This document shows positions 27,029 through 35,114 of a stretch of DNA of 64,000 bases, piece after piece. The DNA is taken from contig CAZQLL010000023.1 of the NCBI GenBank assembly GCA_964594125.1, positions 1 to 64,000 on the forward strand. The letters run 5' to 3'. The notes below the pieces were generated by a model. The model had not been told where the DNA came from. It did no database searches and was given only the letters and a program-made list of their open reading frames with translations. Position 1 is the first letter of the stretch, and every line of letters begins with the position of its first letter. Both the position numbers and the translations under genes were made by a program. Source of the DNA: CAVRZJ01 sp964594125. Lineage in GTDB: Bacteria; Acidobacteriota; Thermoanaerobaculia; Thermoanaerobaculales; Thermoanaerobaculaceae.

Positions 27029-27316
27029 GTGACGATCCGAATCACGAGCGTGTCGGAGGGCCCCGGGCGCACCGTCCGTGTCGACGGCTGGCTGGTTGCA
27101 TGCGACGTGGCGGCGCTCGAGGAGGCGGTGGGCGACTGCGTGCGCGGGACGCGGCTCGAGCTCGCCGACCTCCGCTCGGCCGATGCCGCCGGGGTCGCCG
27201 CCCTGCGCGGCCTCGAGGCGCGCGGCGCGCGGCTGCACGGGGCGGCGCCTTTCCTCCGCCTGCTCCTGGGCACGGGAGCGAACAACGGCCGCTCATCGGG
27301 AGCGGACCATGAATAG
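27029..27316 (+). CDS. small STAS-like protein
   Basis: A 95-residue protein. The pattern TVRVDGWLVACDVAALEEAV, RLELADLRSADAAGVAAL and GLEARGARLHGAAPFLRLLL is that of short STAS-like proteins (beta strand, DLS-type turn with DAAG, terminal helix). The frame is open upstream to 26951, but the arginine-rich extension looks non-coding, so GTG at 27029 is chosen. It may be an anti-anti-sigma-like switch protein; the serine usually phosphorylated corresponds to the SADAAG segment. It lies 90 bases before the arylsulfatase gene. Confidence 0.55.
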   Translation: MTIRITSVSEGPGRTVRVDGWLVACDVAALEEAVGDCVRGTRLELADLRSADAAGVAALRGLEARGARLHGAAPFLRLLLGTGANNGRSSGADHE

Positions 27317-27405
27317 CCGGACACGCCGCATGCGCGGCATGGGGTACGACCGAAACGAATTGAACATCCCACACGACTGAGCATCCCACAAGGAGGGATA
27401 CGAAG

Positions 27406-28950
27406 ATGAGGAAGAACACCCCGTTCGTGACCGTGGCCGTGCTGGCCGTGCTGGCGCTCGCCGCACCGGCACAGGCGCAGCAGGCCGCCAAGAAACCCAA
27501 CATCCTGGTCATCTGGGGCGACGACATCGGCCAGTTCAACATCAGCGCCTACAACATGGGGATGATGGGCTACAAGACGCCCAACATCGACCGCATCGGC
27601 AAGGAAGGCGCGATCTTCACAGACTGGTACGGCCAGCAGAGCTGCACCGCCGGCCGCGCCGCCTTCATCACCGGCCAGTCGCCGATCCGCACCGGCCTGA
27701 CCAAGGTCGGCCTGCCGGGCGCGCCCGAGGGAATGAAGAAGGAAGATCCGACGATCGCCACGCTGCTGCGGGCGCAGGGCTACATGACCGGGCAGTTCGG
27801 CAAGAACCACCTCGGCGACCGCGACGAGATGCTGCCGACCGCGCACGGTTTCGACGAGTTCTTCGGCAACCTCTACCACCTCAACGCCGAGGAGGAGCCC
27901 GAGCACCCCGACTACCCACGGGACCCCGCGTTCAAGAAGAAGTTCGGCCCGCGCGGCGTCATCCATAGCTTCGCCGACGGCCGCATCACCGACACCGGTC
28001 CGCTGACGCGCAAGCGCATGGAGACGATCGACGAGGAGGTCAACGCGAAGGCGCTCGACTTCATGGCACGCGCCAAGAAGGCCGACAAGCCGTTCTTCCT
28101 GTGGTGGAACTCGACCCGGATGCACATCTTCACGCACTTGAAGAAGGAGTCCGCCGGCAAGACCGGCCTGGGGGTCTATCCCGACGGTATGGTCGAGCAT
28201 GACGGTCACGTCGGCCTCGTGCTCGCCAAGCTCAAGGAGCTGGGGCTCGAGGAGAACACCATCGTCATGTACTCGACCGACAACGGCGCCGAGAGCATGA
28301 GCTGGCCCGACGGCGGCACGACGATGTTCCGCGGCGAGAAGAACACCAACTGGGAGGGCGGCTACCGCGTGCCGACCCTGATCCGGTGGCCCGGCGTGAT
28401 CAAGCCCGGCACGGTCGTCAACGACATCGGCGCCCACGAGGACATGCTCCCGACCCTGCTGGCCGCGGCCGGCGACACCACCGCCAAGGAAGACCTCCTG
28501 AAGGGCAGGGCGGTCGGCGGAACGACGTACAAGGTCCATATCGACGGCTACAACCTGCTGCCCGCGCTCAAGGGCCAGAGCGCCTGGCCGCGCCGGGAGT
28601 TCATCTACTGGACCGACGACGGCAGCGTGGCGGCGCTGCGCTACGACGAATGGAAGGTCACGTTCCTGCGGCAGAACGCGCACGGGCTGCACGTCTGGAT
28701 CGAGCCGTTCGAGGAGTTGCGCGCCCCGCTGCTCGGCAACCTGCGCAGCGACCCGTTCGAGCGCGCCGAGTACGAAGGCTACGGCTACAACCAGTGGTTC
28801 GTCGAGCACATGTTCCTTCTCGCCCCGGCGGGCGCCTACGTCGGCCAGTGGCTGCAGAGCTTCAAGGAGTTCCCGCCGCGCCAGAAGCCCGGCAGCTTCA
28901 ACCTCGACCGCGTGATGGAAGCCGTGATGAGCAACGCCGGCCGGCAATGA
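27406..28950 (+). CDS. secreted arylsulfatase (type I sulfatase)
   Basis: A 514-residue enzyme with a signal peptide (1-25, ending AQAQ) and the formylglycine sulfatase fold. NILVIWGDDIGQFN (about 32-45) gives the metal-binding acidic pair and SCTAGRAAFITGQ holds the residue to be converted to formylglycine (Cys80). The motif is CTAGR rather than CxPxR. GKNHLGD and MYSTDNGAE supply further active-site residues. It hydrolyses sulfate esters in the periplasm; the substrate is unknown. AAGGAGGG precedes the ATG. No formylglycine-generating enzyme is in the window. Confidence 0.9.
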   Translation: MRKNTPFVTVAVLAVLALAAPAQAQQAAKKPNILVIWGDDIGQFNISAYNMGMMGYKTPNIDRIGKEGAIFTDWYGQQSCTAGRAAFITGQSPIRTGLTKVGLPGAPEGMKKEDPTIATLLRAQGYMTGQFGKNHLGDRDEMLPTAHGFDEFFGNLYHLNAEEEPEHPDYPRDPAFKKKFGPRGVIHSFADGRITDTGPLTRKRMETIDEEVNAKALDFMARAKKADKPFFLWWNSTRMHIFTHLKKESAGKTGLGVYPDGMVEHDGHVGLVLAKLKELGLEENTIVMYSTDNGAESMSWPDGGTTMFRGEKNTNWEGGYRVPTLIRWPGVIKPGTVVNDIGAHEDMLPTLLAAAGDTTAKEDLLKGRAVGGTTYKVHIDGYNLLPALKGQSAWPRREFIYWTDDGSVAALRYDEWKVTFLRQNAHGLHVWIEPFEELRAPLLGNLRSDPFERAEYEGYGYNQWFVEHMFLLAPAGAYVGQWLQSFKEFPPRQKPGSFNLDRVMEAVMSNAGRQ

Positions 28951-28987
28951 TGCGGCAGGTCCCGAGATCCTGAGTCGAACAAGGGGG

Positions 28988-29014
28988 GCCGCACCCGTCC
29001 ATGCCGGGTGCGGC
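28988..29014 (+). terminator. strong hairpin between sulfatase and HAD genes
   Basis: A perfect 10-bp stem, GCCGCACCCG/CGGGTGCGGC with a 7-base loop, followed by a second small hairpin (TCCGG/CCGGA). It has no U-tract and may act as an attenuator or RNA-end stabiliser. Confidence 0.5.
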
Positions 29015-29040
29015 TCCGGTCGTAGCCGGAGGGGACGATC

Positions 29041-30039
29041 ATGAACACTCCACAGCCGCCGATGGTGCGTATTGCCGGGCTCTTCTGCGCAGCGGCGCTG
29101 ACCACCGCCGCCGCCCGCGCCGCCGACCCGCTGCCGTCGTGGAACGACACCGCGCCGCGGAAGGCGATCGTCGCCTTCGTCGAGCGCGTCACGAGGCCGG
29201 GATCGCCCGACCATGTCCCGTTACCCGAACGCATCGCCGTGTTCGACAACGACGGCTGCCTCTGGGCCGAGCAGCCGATGTACTTCCAGGCGTACTTCGC
29301 CTTCGACCGAGTCAAGGCCCTTGCGCCGCAGCATCCGGAGTGGAAGGACAAGGAGCCTTTCGCCGCGGTGCTCAGGGGCGACATGAACGCTGCGTTGGCC
29401 GGCGGCGAGCCCGCGCTCGTCGAGCTTGTCATGGCGACGCACGCGGGCCTCACCACCGACGAGTTCGACCGCGTCGTCAGGGACTGGGTCGCCACGGCGA
29501 AGCACCCGAAGACCGGACGGCGTTTCACCGAGATGGTGTATCGGCCGATGATCGAGCTGCTCGCCTACCTGCGCGCGAACGGCTTCAAGACGTTCGTCGT
29601 CTCGGGCGGCGGCATCGACTTCATGCGCCCGTGGACGGAGAAGGTGTACGGCATCCCGCCGGAGCAGGTCGTCGGCAGCAGCATCAAGACGAGGATCGAG
29701 ACGCGCGGCGGCAACCCGGTGCTCGTGCGCCTGCCCGAGCTCGACTTCATCGACGACAAGGCCGGCAAGCCGGTCGGCATCCAGCGACACATCGGCCGCC
29801 GGCCGCTAGCGGCGTTCGGCAACTCCGACGGCGACCTCGAGATGCTGCAGTGGACGGCAGCGGGCGCGGGCCCGCGCTTCTGCCTCTTCGTCCATCACAC
29901 CGACGCCGAGCGCGAGTGGGCCTACGACCGCGAGTCGCACGTCGGCCGCCTCGACAAGGGCCTCGACGAGGCGAAGGCGAGAGGCTGGACGGTGGTGAGC
30001 ATGAAGGACGATTGGAAGACGATCTTCCCCTTCGAGTAG
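29041..30039 (+). CDS. secreted HAD-superfamily phosphatase
   Basis: A 332-residue protein with a signal peptide (about 1-27, ending ARAA). HAD motif I is RIAVFDNDGCLW (about 64-75, nucleophile Asp and acid/base Asp), motif II VVSGGGIDF (about 196-204), and the late motif FGNSDGDLEML (about 259-269) holds the metal-binding Asp. This matches phosphoserine-phosphatase-like HAD proteins exported to the periplasm. It is sandwiched between two arylsulfatases, and a copy of its 3' end lies after the second one (32673), so sulfatase-HAD appears to be a recurring pair here. Confidence 0.85.
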   Translation: MNTPQPPMVRIAGLFCAAALTTAAARAADPLPSWNDTAPRKAIVAFVERVTRPGSPDHVPLPERIAVFDNDGCLWAEQPMYFQAYFAFDRVKALAPQHPEWKDKEPFAAVLRGDMNAALAGGEPALVELVMATHAGLTTDEFDRVVRDWVATAKHPKTGRRFTEMVYRPMIELLAYLRANGFKTFVVSGGGIDFMRPWTEKVYGIPPEQVVGSSIKTRIETRGGNPVLVRLPELDFIDDKAGKPVGIQRHIGRRPLAAFGNSDGDLEMLQWTAAGAGPRFCLFVHHTDAEREWAYDRESHVGRLDKGLDEAKARGWTVVSMKDDWKTIFPFE

Positions 30040-30181
30040 ACCCCGGTCGCGGCCATCGACATCCTGCTGGGGCGGTTCATGGCGTTCACCTTCTGCCGCA
30101 TTCACTGCCCGACCGGGCGCACGGCCGGCGCTGGTCCGGGCGGCGCGGTACAATTCAGACAGACACGAAAGGGAGAACACC

Positions 30182-32581
30182 ATGAAGACCCGATGCTCAC
30201 GCGCCACCTCCAGCCTCGCCCTGGCTGCGGCCCTTGCGCTGCCGGCCGCGGCGCAGGAGGTCCTGCCCAGGCCCGAGCGGCCGTTCGGCGGGTTCATCGG
30301 CCGCAAGGCCACGGACTCGGTCAAGGAGTTCCCGCCGGAGGTCGCGGCCCCGCAGGGCGCGCCCAACGTCCTGCTCATCCTCACCGACGACGTGGGCTTC
30401 GGCGCCTCGTCGACTTTCGGCGGGCCGATCCCCACGGCGACGATGGACCGACTCGCCGCGACCGGCCTCCGCTACAACAACTTCCACACCACGGCGCTGT
30501 GCTCGCCCACACGCGCGGCGCTGCTGTCGGGGCGCAACCACCACTCGGCGGCGACCGGCGTCATCATGGAGCTGGGCAGCGGCTTCCCGGGCTACAACTC
30601 GCTGATGCCGAAAAGCGCCGGGACGTTCGCCGAGGTGCTGAAGCAGAACGGGTGGAACACCGCCTGGTACGGCAAGAACCACAACGTGCCAGACTGGCAG
30701 GGCAGCCAGGCCGGTCCGTTCGACCTGTGGCCCACCGGGCTCGGCTTCGAGTATTTCTACGGGTTCATCGGCGGCGACGCCAACCAGTGGGCGCCGGCGC
30801 TGGTGGAGAACATCAAGCCGATCGAGCCGCCCCACGGCACGAAGGAATACCACCTCGACAAGGACCTCGCCGACCGCTGCATCGAGCGCATCCGCATGCT
30901 CAACGCCGTTGCGCCCGACAAGCCGTGGCTGCAGTACTACGCGCCCGGCACCGCGCACGCGCCGCACCACGCGCCCAAGGAGTGGATCGCGAAGTTCAAG
31001 GGCAAGTTCGACCACGGGTGGGACAGGCTGCGCGAGGAAACGCTGGCGCGGCAGAAGCAGATGGGTATCGTCCCGCAGAACACGAAGCTGACGGCGCGCA
31101 CCGCCGGCATCCCGGCGTGGGACACCCTCACCGCCGACCAGAAGAAGGTGTTCGCCCACATGATGGAGGTGTACGCCGCGGCGCTCGCCCACGCCGACTT
31201 CCAGATGGGGCGCATCCTCGACGCCGTCGCCGAGCTCGGCGACCTCGACAACACCCTGGTGATCTACATCCAGGGCGACAACGGCGCGAGCTCCGAGGGC
31301 GGGCCCCAGGGCGTGCTCAACGAGCTCACCTACTTCAACGGCGTGCCCGAGGAGTTCCAGGAGCTGCTGCGGCGCATGGACTCGCTCGGCGGGCCGGACA
31401 CCTACAACCACTACCCGGTCGGCTGGGCCCACGCCATGGATACGCCGTTCCAGTGGACCAAACAGGTCGCCTCCCACTTCGGCGGCACCCGCAACGGCCT
31501 CGTTATCTCGTGGCCTGCGCGGATCAAGGACAAGGGCGGCATCCGCACCCAGTTCCACCACGTCATCGACATCGCGCCGACCATCCTCGAGGCTTGCGAG
31601 GTGCAGGCACCCTCCGTCCTCAACGGCGTGCCGCAGAAGCCGATCGAAGGCACGAGCATGGTCTACACCTTCGACGACGCGAAGGCGCCCTCGAAGAGAC
31701 GCACCCAGTACTTCGAGATGTTCGGCGGCCGCGCGATCTACTCGGACGGCTGGGTCGCCGCCACAACGCCGCCCGTGGCGCCGTGGGACTTGAGAGGCAA
31801 GGTCCCCGACGTCGACGAGTATCAGTGGGAGCTCTACCACGTGGCCGAGGACTTCAGCCAGTCGGTGGACCTCGCCGACAAGGAACCGGTCAAGCTCCGC
31901 GCGCTGCAGGACCTGTTCTGGGTCGAAGCGGCGAAGTACGACGTGATCCCGCTCGACAACACCCGCGCGGAACGAATGGACGTGTCCACGCGGCCCAGCC
32001 TGACCCGCGGCCGCTCGGTGTTCACCTACTTCCCGGGACAGACGCGCATCCCGGAAGGCGCGGCGCCCGACACCAAGAACAGGTCGTTCAAGATCGCGGC
32101 CGACGTGGTGATCCCGGCCGGCGGCGCCGAGGGCGTGATCGCCACCCACGGCGGGCGGTTCAACGGGTGGGGGCTGTACCTGCTCGGCAGCACGCCGGTG
32201 TTCCACTACAACCTCACCGGCGTGCACCGCTACACCGTCGCCGCCAAGGAGAAGCTCCCGCCCGGGGAGCACGTCGTCATCGTTGAGTTCGCCTACGACG
32301 GCGGCGGCATCGGCAGGGGCGCGAACGTCACGATCACCGTGGACGACCAACCGGTCGCCAGGGGACGGGTGGAGCGATCGGTTGCCATCCGGATGTCGAT
32401 CGACGAGACGATGGACATCGGCGAGGACACCGGTACCGCGGTCAGCGCGGACTACCAGGTGCCGTTCGCCTTCACCGGCACCCTGAAGCGGGTGCTCATC
32501 GGCCTCACCGACGCCAAGCTCACCCCCGCGGACGAGGAGGAGATCCGCCGCGCCAGGGCGGCCATCGGAGTGGCGCAGTAA
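30182..32581 (+). CDS. large secreted arylsulfatase
   Basis: A 799-residue sulfatase with a signal peptide (1-25, ending AAAQ). NVLLILTDDVGFG (about 62-74) and LCSPTRAALLSGR (Cys107 to formylglycine; canonical CSPTR) define the active site, with GKNHN and QGDNGASSEG further on. The C-terminal 200 residues form a beta-rich domain (IPAGGAEGVIATHGGRFNGW) seen in long arylsulfatases. AAGGGAGAA precedes the ATG and TACAAT about 30 bases upstream is a possible -10. It differs from the sulfatase at 27406 in length and motif, so it is not a recent tandem copy. Confidence 0.92.
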   Translation: MKTRCSRATSSLALAAALALPAAAQEVLPRPERPFGGFIGRKATDSVKEFPPEVAAPQGAPNVLLILTDDVGFGASSTFGGPIPTATMDRLAATGLRYNNFHTTALCSPTRAALLSGRNHHSAATGVIMELGSGFPGYNSLMPKSAGTFAEVLKQNGWNTAWYGKNHNVPDWQGSQAGPFDLWPTGLGFEYFYGFIGGDANQWAPALVENIKPIEPPHGTKEYHLDKDLADRCIERIRMLNAVAPDKPWLQYYAPGTAHAPHHAPKEWIAKFKGKFDHGWDRLREETLARQKQMGIVPQNTKLTARTAGIPAWDTLTADQKKVFAHMMEVYAAALAHADFQMGRILDAVAELGDLDNTLVIYIQGDNGASSEGGPQGVLNELTYFNGVPEEFQELLRRMDSLGGPDTYNHYPVGWAHAMDTPFQWTKQVASHFGGTRNGLVISWPARIKDKGGIRTQFHHVIDIAPTILEACEVQAPSVLNGVPQKPIEGTSMVYTFDDAKAPSKRRTQYFEMFGGRAIYSDGWVAATTPPVAPWDLRGKVPDVDEYQWELYHVAEDFSQSVDLADKEPVKLRALQDLFWVEAAKYDVIPLDNTRAERMDVSTRPSLTRGRSVFTYFPGQTRIPEGAAPDTKNRSFKIAADVVIPAGGAEGVIATHGGRFNGWGLYLLGSTPVFHYNLTGVHRYTVAAKEKLPPGEHVVIVEFAYDGGGIGRGANVTITVDDQPVARGRVERSVAIRMSIDETMDIGEDTGTAVSADYQVPFAFTGTLKRVLIGLTDAKLTPADEEEIRRARAAIGVAQ

Positions 32582-32672
32582 CCGTAAGTGATCGCTCGCG
32601 CGCGCGCCCGCCGTTCGTGCGGCGGCGCGCGCCGAAGCGACGCAGGAGACGGAGAACGGAGAGCGGCGAAGG

Positions 32673-32742
32673 GGCCCGCGCTTCCGCCTCCACGTCCACC
32701 GCGCCGACGCCGAGCGCGAGTGGGCAAACGACCGCATGGAGT
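32673..32742 (+). pseudogene. 3' remnant of a HAD phosphatase gene
   Basis: The frame reads GPRFRLHVHRADAERE followed by WANDR, against GPRFCLFVHHTDAERE followed by WAYDR in the HAD gene at 29041 (around residues 280-300). The bases are also similar. The copy is short, has no start and lies just after the second sulfatase gene, the position a second sulfatase-HAD pair would occupy. Confidence 0.6.
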
Positions 32743-32750
32743 CGTTGCTG

Positions 32751-33179
32751 CTATTCACCCCCGGCAGACAAGGGGAGGAAGGGGTCGAAGACCTCGACTC
32801 CCGTCTTCGCGAAATCCCGCGTGTTCCGCGTCGCAACGGTCAGGCCGTGGTCGAGCGCCGTCGCGGCGATCATCCCATCCAGCAGAGGTAGTGTCCGACC
32901 GTTCTTCCTCAGCTCGACGACGAGAGCCGCCCAGCGGCGCGCGACCCCGGCATCCCAGGGCAGGCAGTCAACCGTCTCCGCCACCAGCGCGAACCATTGC
33001 TCGAGGCGTGCCCGCCTGCGCCCGACCGGGAGCGCGAGTACCCCGGCGCACAGCTCGGCGAGGACGATCGAGTCGATCACCACATCCTCCTCGTGGGCCA
33101 GCAGCCACGCCACCACGTTGGAGTTCGGCGTCTGCCTGGTCGGCTCGCTGAGCACGGTGGCGTCGACGAGGTAGGTCAT
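32751..33179 (-). CDS. vapC: VapC-like PIN-domain toxin
   Basis: A 142-residue PIN-domain ribonuclease. The acidic metal-binding residues are visible: Asp in YLVDATVLSE (residue 6), Glu in IVLAELCAGV (about 42), Asp in LPLLDGMIAATA (about 100) and Asp in TRNTRDF (about 121). It overlaps the antitoxin gene by four bases, the usual VapBC order with the antitoxin first. Type II toxins of this class cut RNA. The sequence is closest in appearance to FitB-type proteins. Confidence 0.9.
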   Translation of the reverse strand: MTYLVDATVLSEPTRQTPNSNVVAWLLAHEEDVVIDSIVLAELCAGVLALPVGRRRARLEQWFALVAETVDCLPWDAGVARRWAALVVELRKNGRTLPLLDGMIAATALDHGLTVATRNTRDFAKTGVEVFDPFLPLSAGGE

Positions 33180-33427
33180 CCGATGCGCGGCACCCGGACG
33201 TCGTCGGTGCTCTCCGACCGGTCGAGCGGCGTGAACCAGCCCTTGACCGGGCAGGCGAGCAGAAGCCTCACCAACCCTGTGTTCCGGCGCCCCGTCAGCC
33301 GCTTCAGTCGGTACTCGCCCGCGTCGATCCGTTCAACCTCGAACTGCTGGCCTGGCTCGATGCGATCCTGCTGCCGGAGCTGCGCCGGCAGGACGATCTG
33401 GCCCTTGCTGGAAACGGTCGTCACCAT
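33176..33427 (-). CDS. vapB: VapB-like AbrB-family antitoxin
   Basis: An 83-residue protein with an AbrB/MazE-type swapped-hairpin DNA-binding domain (VTTVSSKGQIVLPAQLRQQDR, then GQQFEVERIDAGEYRLKRL) and a C-terminal toxin-binding tail. It is the first gene of the toxin-antitoxin pair and probably represses its own promoter, where an inverted repeat lies 5 bases before the start codon. Confidence 0.88.
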   Translation of the reverse strand: MVTTVSSKGQIVLPAQLRQQDRIEPGQQFEVERIDAGEYRLKRLTGRRNTGLVRLLLACPVKGWFTPLDRSESTDDVRVPRIG

Positions 33428-33432
33428 GCGAT

Positions 33433-33463
33433 GTAAGATAGCGTCTTACTTCACTTCGGTCAA
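33433..33463 (-). promoter_or_regulatory. vapBC promoter and operator
   Basis: On the minus strand TTGACC (33463-33458) and TATCTT (33440-33435) are spaced by exactly 17 bases. The inverted repeat GTAAGA/TCTTAC (33433-33438 and 33444-33449, 5-base centre) covers the -10. This arrangement suits autorepression by the antitoxin-toxin complex. Confidence 0.65.
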
Positions 33464-33548
33464 TCCCCCGTCATGCGCCGCCTGGCCGGCCGGAATGCAT
33501 AACGCAGGCGCGCCCTGCTATGCTGACCGCGGATCGGAGACGCCCGGA

Positions 33549-34025
33549 ATGCGCTCGCGAAGGACCTCCGCAACCGCAGTGCGACCAGCCGGTTGCATGC
33601 TCGCCGGCATCCTCCTGATTGCAGGCGCGCTCTCGTGCGGTCGCCGGGACACCGAGCGCCTACAGCCGGGAGCGGCGCCGGCCGCAACGCAGGCGAGCTC
33701 ACACCGTCCCGGCGTCGGCTTCGAGCGGCTGGTCGGTCGCTGGCTGCGGGCGGACGGCGGCTACGTCCTCGAGATCCGCGCGGTCTCATCCGAAGGGCGC
33801 GTCGAGGCGACGTACCTCAACCCGCGCCCGATCAACGTCGCGCGGGCCGAGGCGGAGCGCGGCGGCGACATCGTCACGCTCGTCGTCGAGCTGCGCGACG
33901 AGAACTACCCGGGGAGCACGTACCGCCTCTGGTACGACGCCGGGCGGGACACCCTCGAGGGCACCTACTTCCAGGCAGCGCAACGGCAGACGTACGACGT
34001 CGCCTTCGAGAGACAGTCCCCGTAG
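33549..34025 (+). CDS. lipoprotein of unknown function
   Basis: A 158-residue product with a signal peptide and lipobox (GALSCGRR; Cys about residue 28). The mature domain reads FERLVGRWLRADGGYVLEIR, then EATYLNPRPINVARAEAE, VELRDENYPGSTYRLWYD and DTLEGTYFQAAQRQTYDVAF. This looks like a small calycin-like beta-barrel, and I recall similar uncharacterised proteins in acidobacterial and proteobacterial genomes. The open frame extends far upstream over the toxin gene; ATG at 33549 with the signal peptide is preferred. Confidence 0.7.
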   Translation: MRSRRTSATAVRPAGCMLAGILLIAGALSCGRRDTERLQPGAAPAATQASSHRPGVGFERLVGRWLRADGGYVLEIRAVSSEGRVEATYLNPRPINVARAEAERGGDIVTLVVELRDENYPGSTYRLWYDAGRDTLEGTYFQAAQRQTYDVAFERQSP

Positions 34026-34077
34026 CCCCCCGCCCGCGGACGTGGCGTGCACCCTTCACATCAATGAACCGTCACCG

Positions 34078-34887
34078 TCAGAGCCGGACGGGGACGGTAC
34101 GCAGCCGCTCGGTGACGGCGGCGATGTCGGCGCGGCTGGTGAGGTCGAGCACGCCCTCCCCGCTGCGCACCCCGGCGAAGCGCGCGCCGCGCGCGATCGC
34201 CAGCCGCACCGCGTCGGGGAGCTCGAGCTCGCCGCGCGGCGACGGGGCGATGTCGCGGCAGGCGGGAAAGATCGCCTGCGGCAGGCGCCAGCAGTTCATG
34301 GACACGGGCGGATCGTCGCCGTACGCCGCGAACGTGGCGTCGTCGGGCTTCTCGACGATGTCGGCGAGGAAGCCGTCGGCGTCCAGCCGGAGCAGCGCGA
34401 ACGAGCGCAGCCGCTCCGCCGGGATTCCGGCGCGCACCAGCCCGGCTCCCGAGAACACGCCGAGCCCGGCCCCGGAGAGCTCGCGCAGGCCGCGCAGCAC
34501 CGCCGCAGGGTAGAGGTTGTCGCTGTTGACCACCAGGATCTCCTCGCCGGCGGCGAACGGCTCGGCCGCGAGCACCGCGTCGGCGGTGCCGCGCGGCTGC
34601 TGCTGGATCGCGAAGTGCACGCGCAGACGCTCGAGCGCGACCTCGCGCGCGTAGCGGTCGCGCAGCACGCCGTGCTCGGGGCCGATCACCAGGCAGACGT
34701 CGGTGTAGCCGGCATCGGCCAGCGAGGAGAGGACGTAGTCGAGGAACGGCCGGCCGACCGGGATCAGCGCCTTGACGCCCGCCGCCGCAGCCTGCGCCTG
34801 CGCCGTGTCGAGCGTGACACCCTCGGCCGCGCGGCGCATGCGCGTGCCGAGCCCGCGAGCGAGGATGACAGCCTTTGTGATCCGCAT
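34078..34887 (-). CDS. sugar-phosphate nucleotidyltransferase
   Basis: A 269-residue enzyme of the NTP_transferase family. The nucleotide-binding motif is AVILARGLGTRMRR (residues 6-19), a conserved KALIPVGRPFLDYVL (about 39-53) follows, and ILVVNSDNLYP (about 115-125) holds the metal-binding Asp. EKPDD and ELELPDAV are typical substrate-pocket segments. It would activate a sugar 1-phosphate with an NTP for polysaccharide synthesis. A shadow frame extends far upstream through the phospholipase gene; ATG at 34887 gives the correct family N-terminus. Confidence 0.85.
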   Translation of the reverse strand: MRITKAVILARGLGTRMRRAAEGVTLDTAQAQAAAAGVKALIPVGRPFLDYVLSSLADAGYTDVCLVIGPEHGVLRDRYAREVALERLRVHFAIQQQPRGTADAVLAAEPFAAGEEILVVNSDNLYPAAVLRGLRELSGAGLGVFSGAGLVRAGIPAERLRSFALLRLDADGFLADIVEKPDDATFAAYGDDPPVSMNCWRLPQAIFPACRDIAPSPRGELELPDAVRLAIARGARFAGVRSGEGVLDLTSRADIAAVTERLRTVPVRL

Positions 34888-34950
34888 CGTCCGAACGCCT
34901 CCGAACGGCGCATGATACAGGGCGAACGGCGCGCGATGGCGCCGGTTTCG

Positions 34951-35094
34951 AGGCCGGCCGCCCGGCTGGCGGCCGCTACGTCCTCCGCGTGCGTTGCCGT
35001 ACAGCGACCGGCCGCTGGCCGGCCGTGGTGGAAGCCAGCAGGACCCGCGGACGGCCGGCCACCCGGCGGGCGGCCGCTGCCGGCGGTTTCCGAC
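34951..35094. repeat. GC-palindrome repeat family 2, one and a half copies
   Basis: A single arm (GCCGGCCGCCCGGCTGGC then CGCTAC) at 34951-34980 is followed by a full two-arm element at about 35001-35090. The first arm is CCGGCCGCTGGCCGG then CCGTGGTG; a roughly 20-base spacer containing CAGCAGGACCC follows; the second arm is ACGGCCGGCCACCCGGCGG. The same order occurs at 43141 and 62271. Confidence 0.65.
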
Positions 35095-35114
35095 AGAGCG
35101 GCTGCGCCGGCCCG

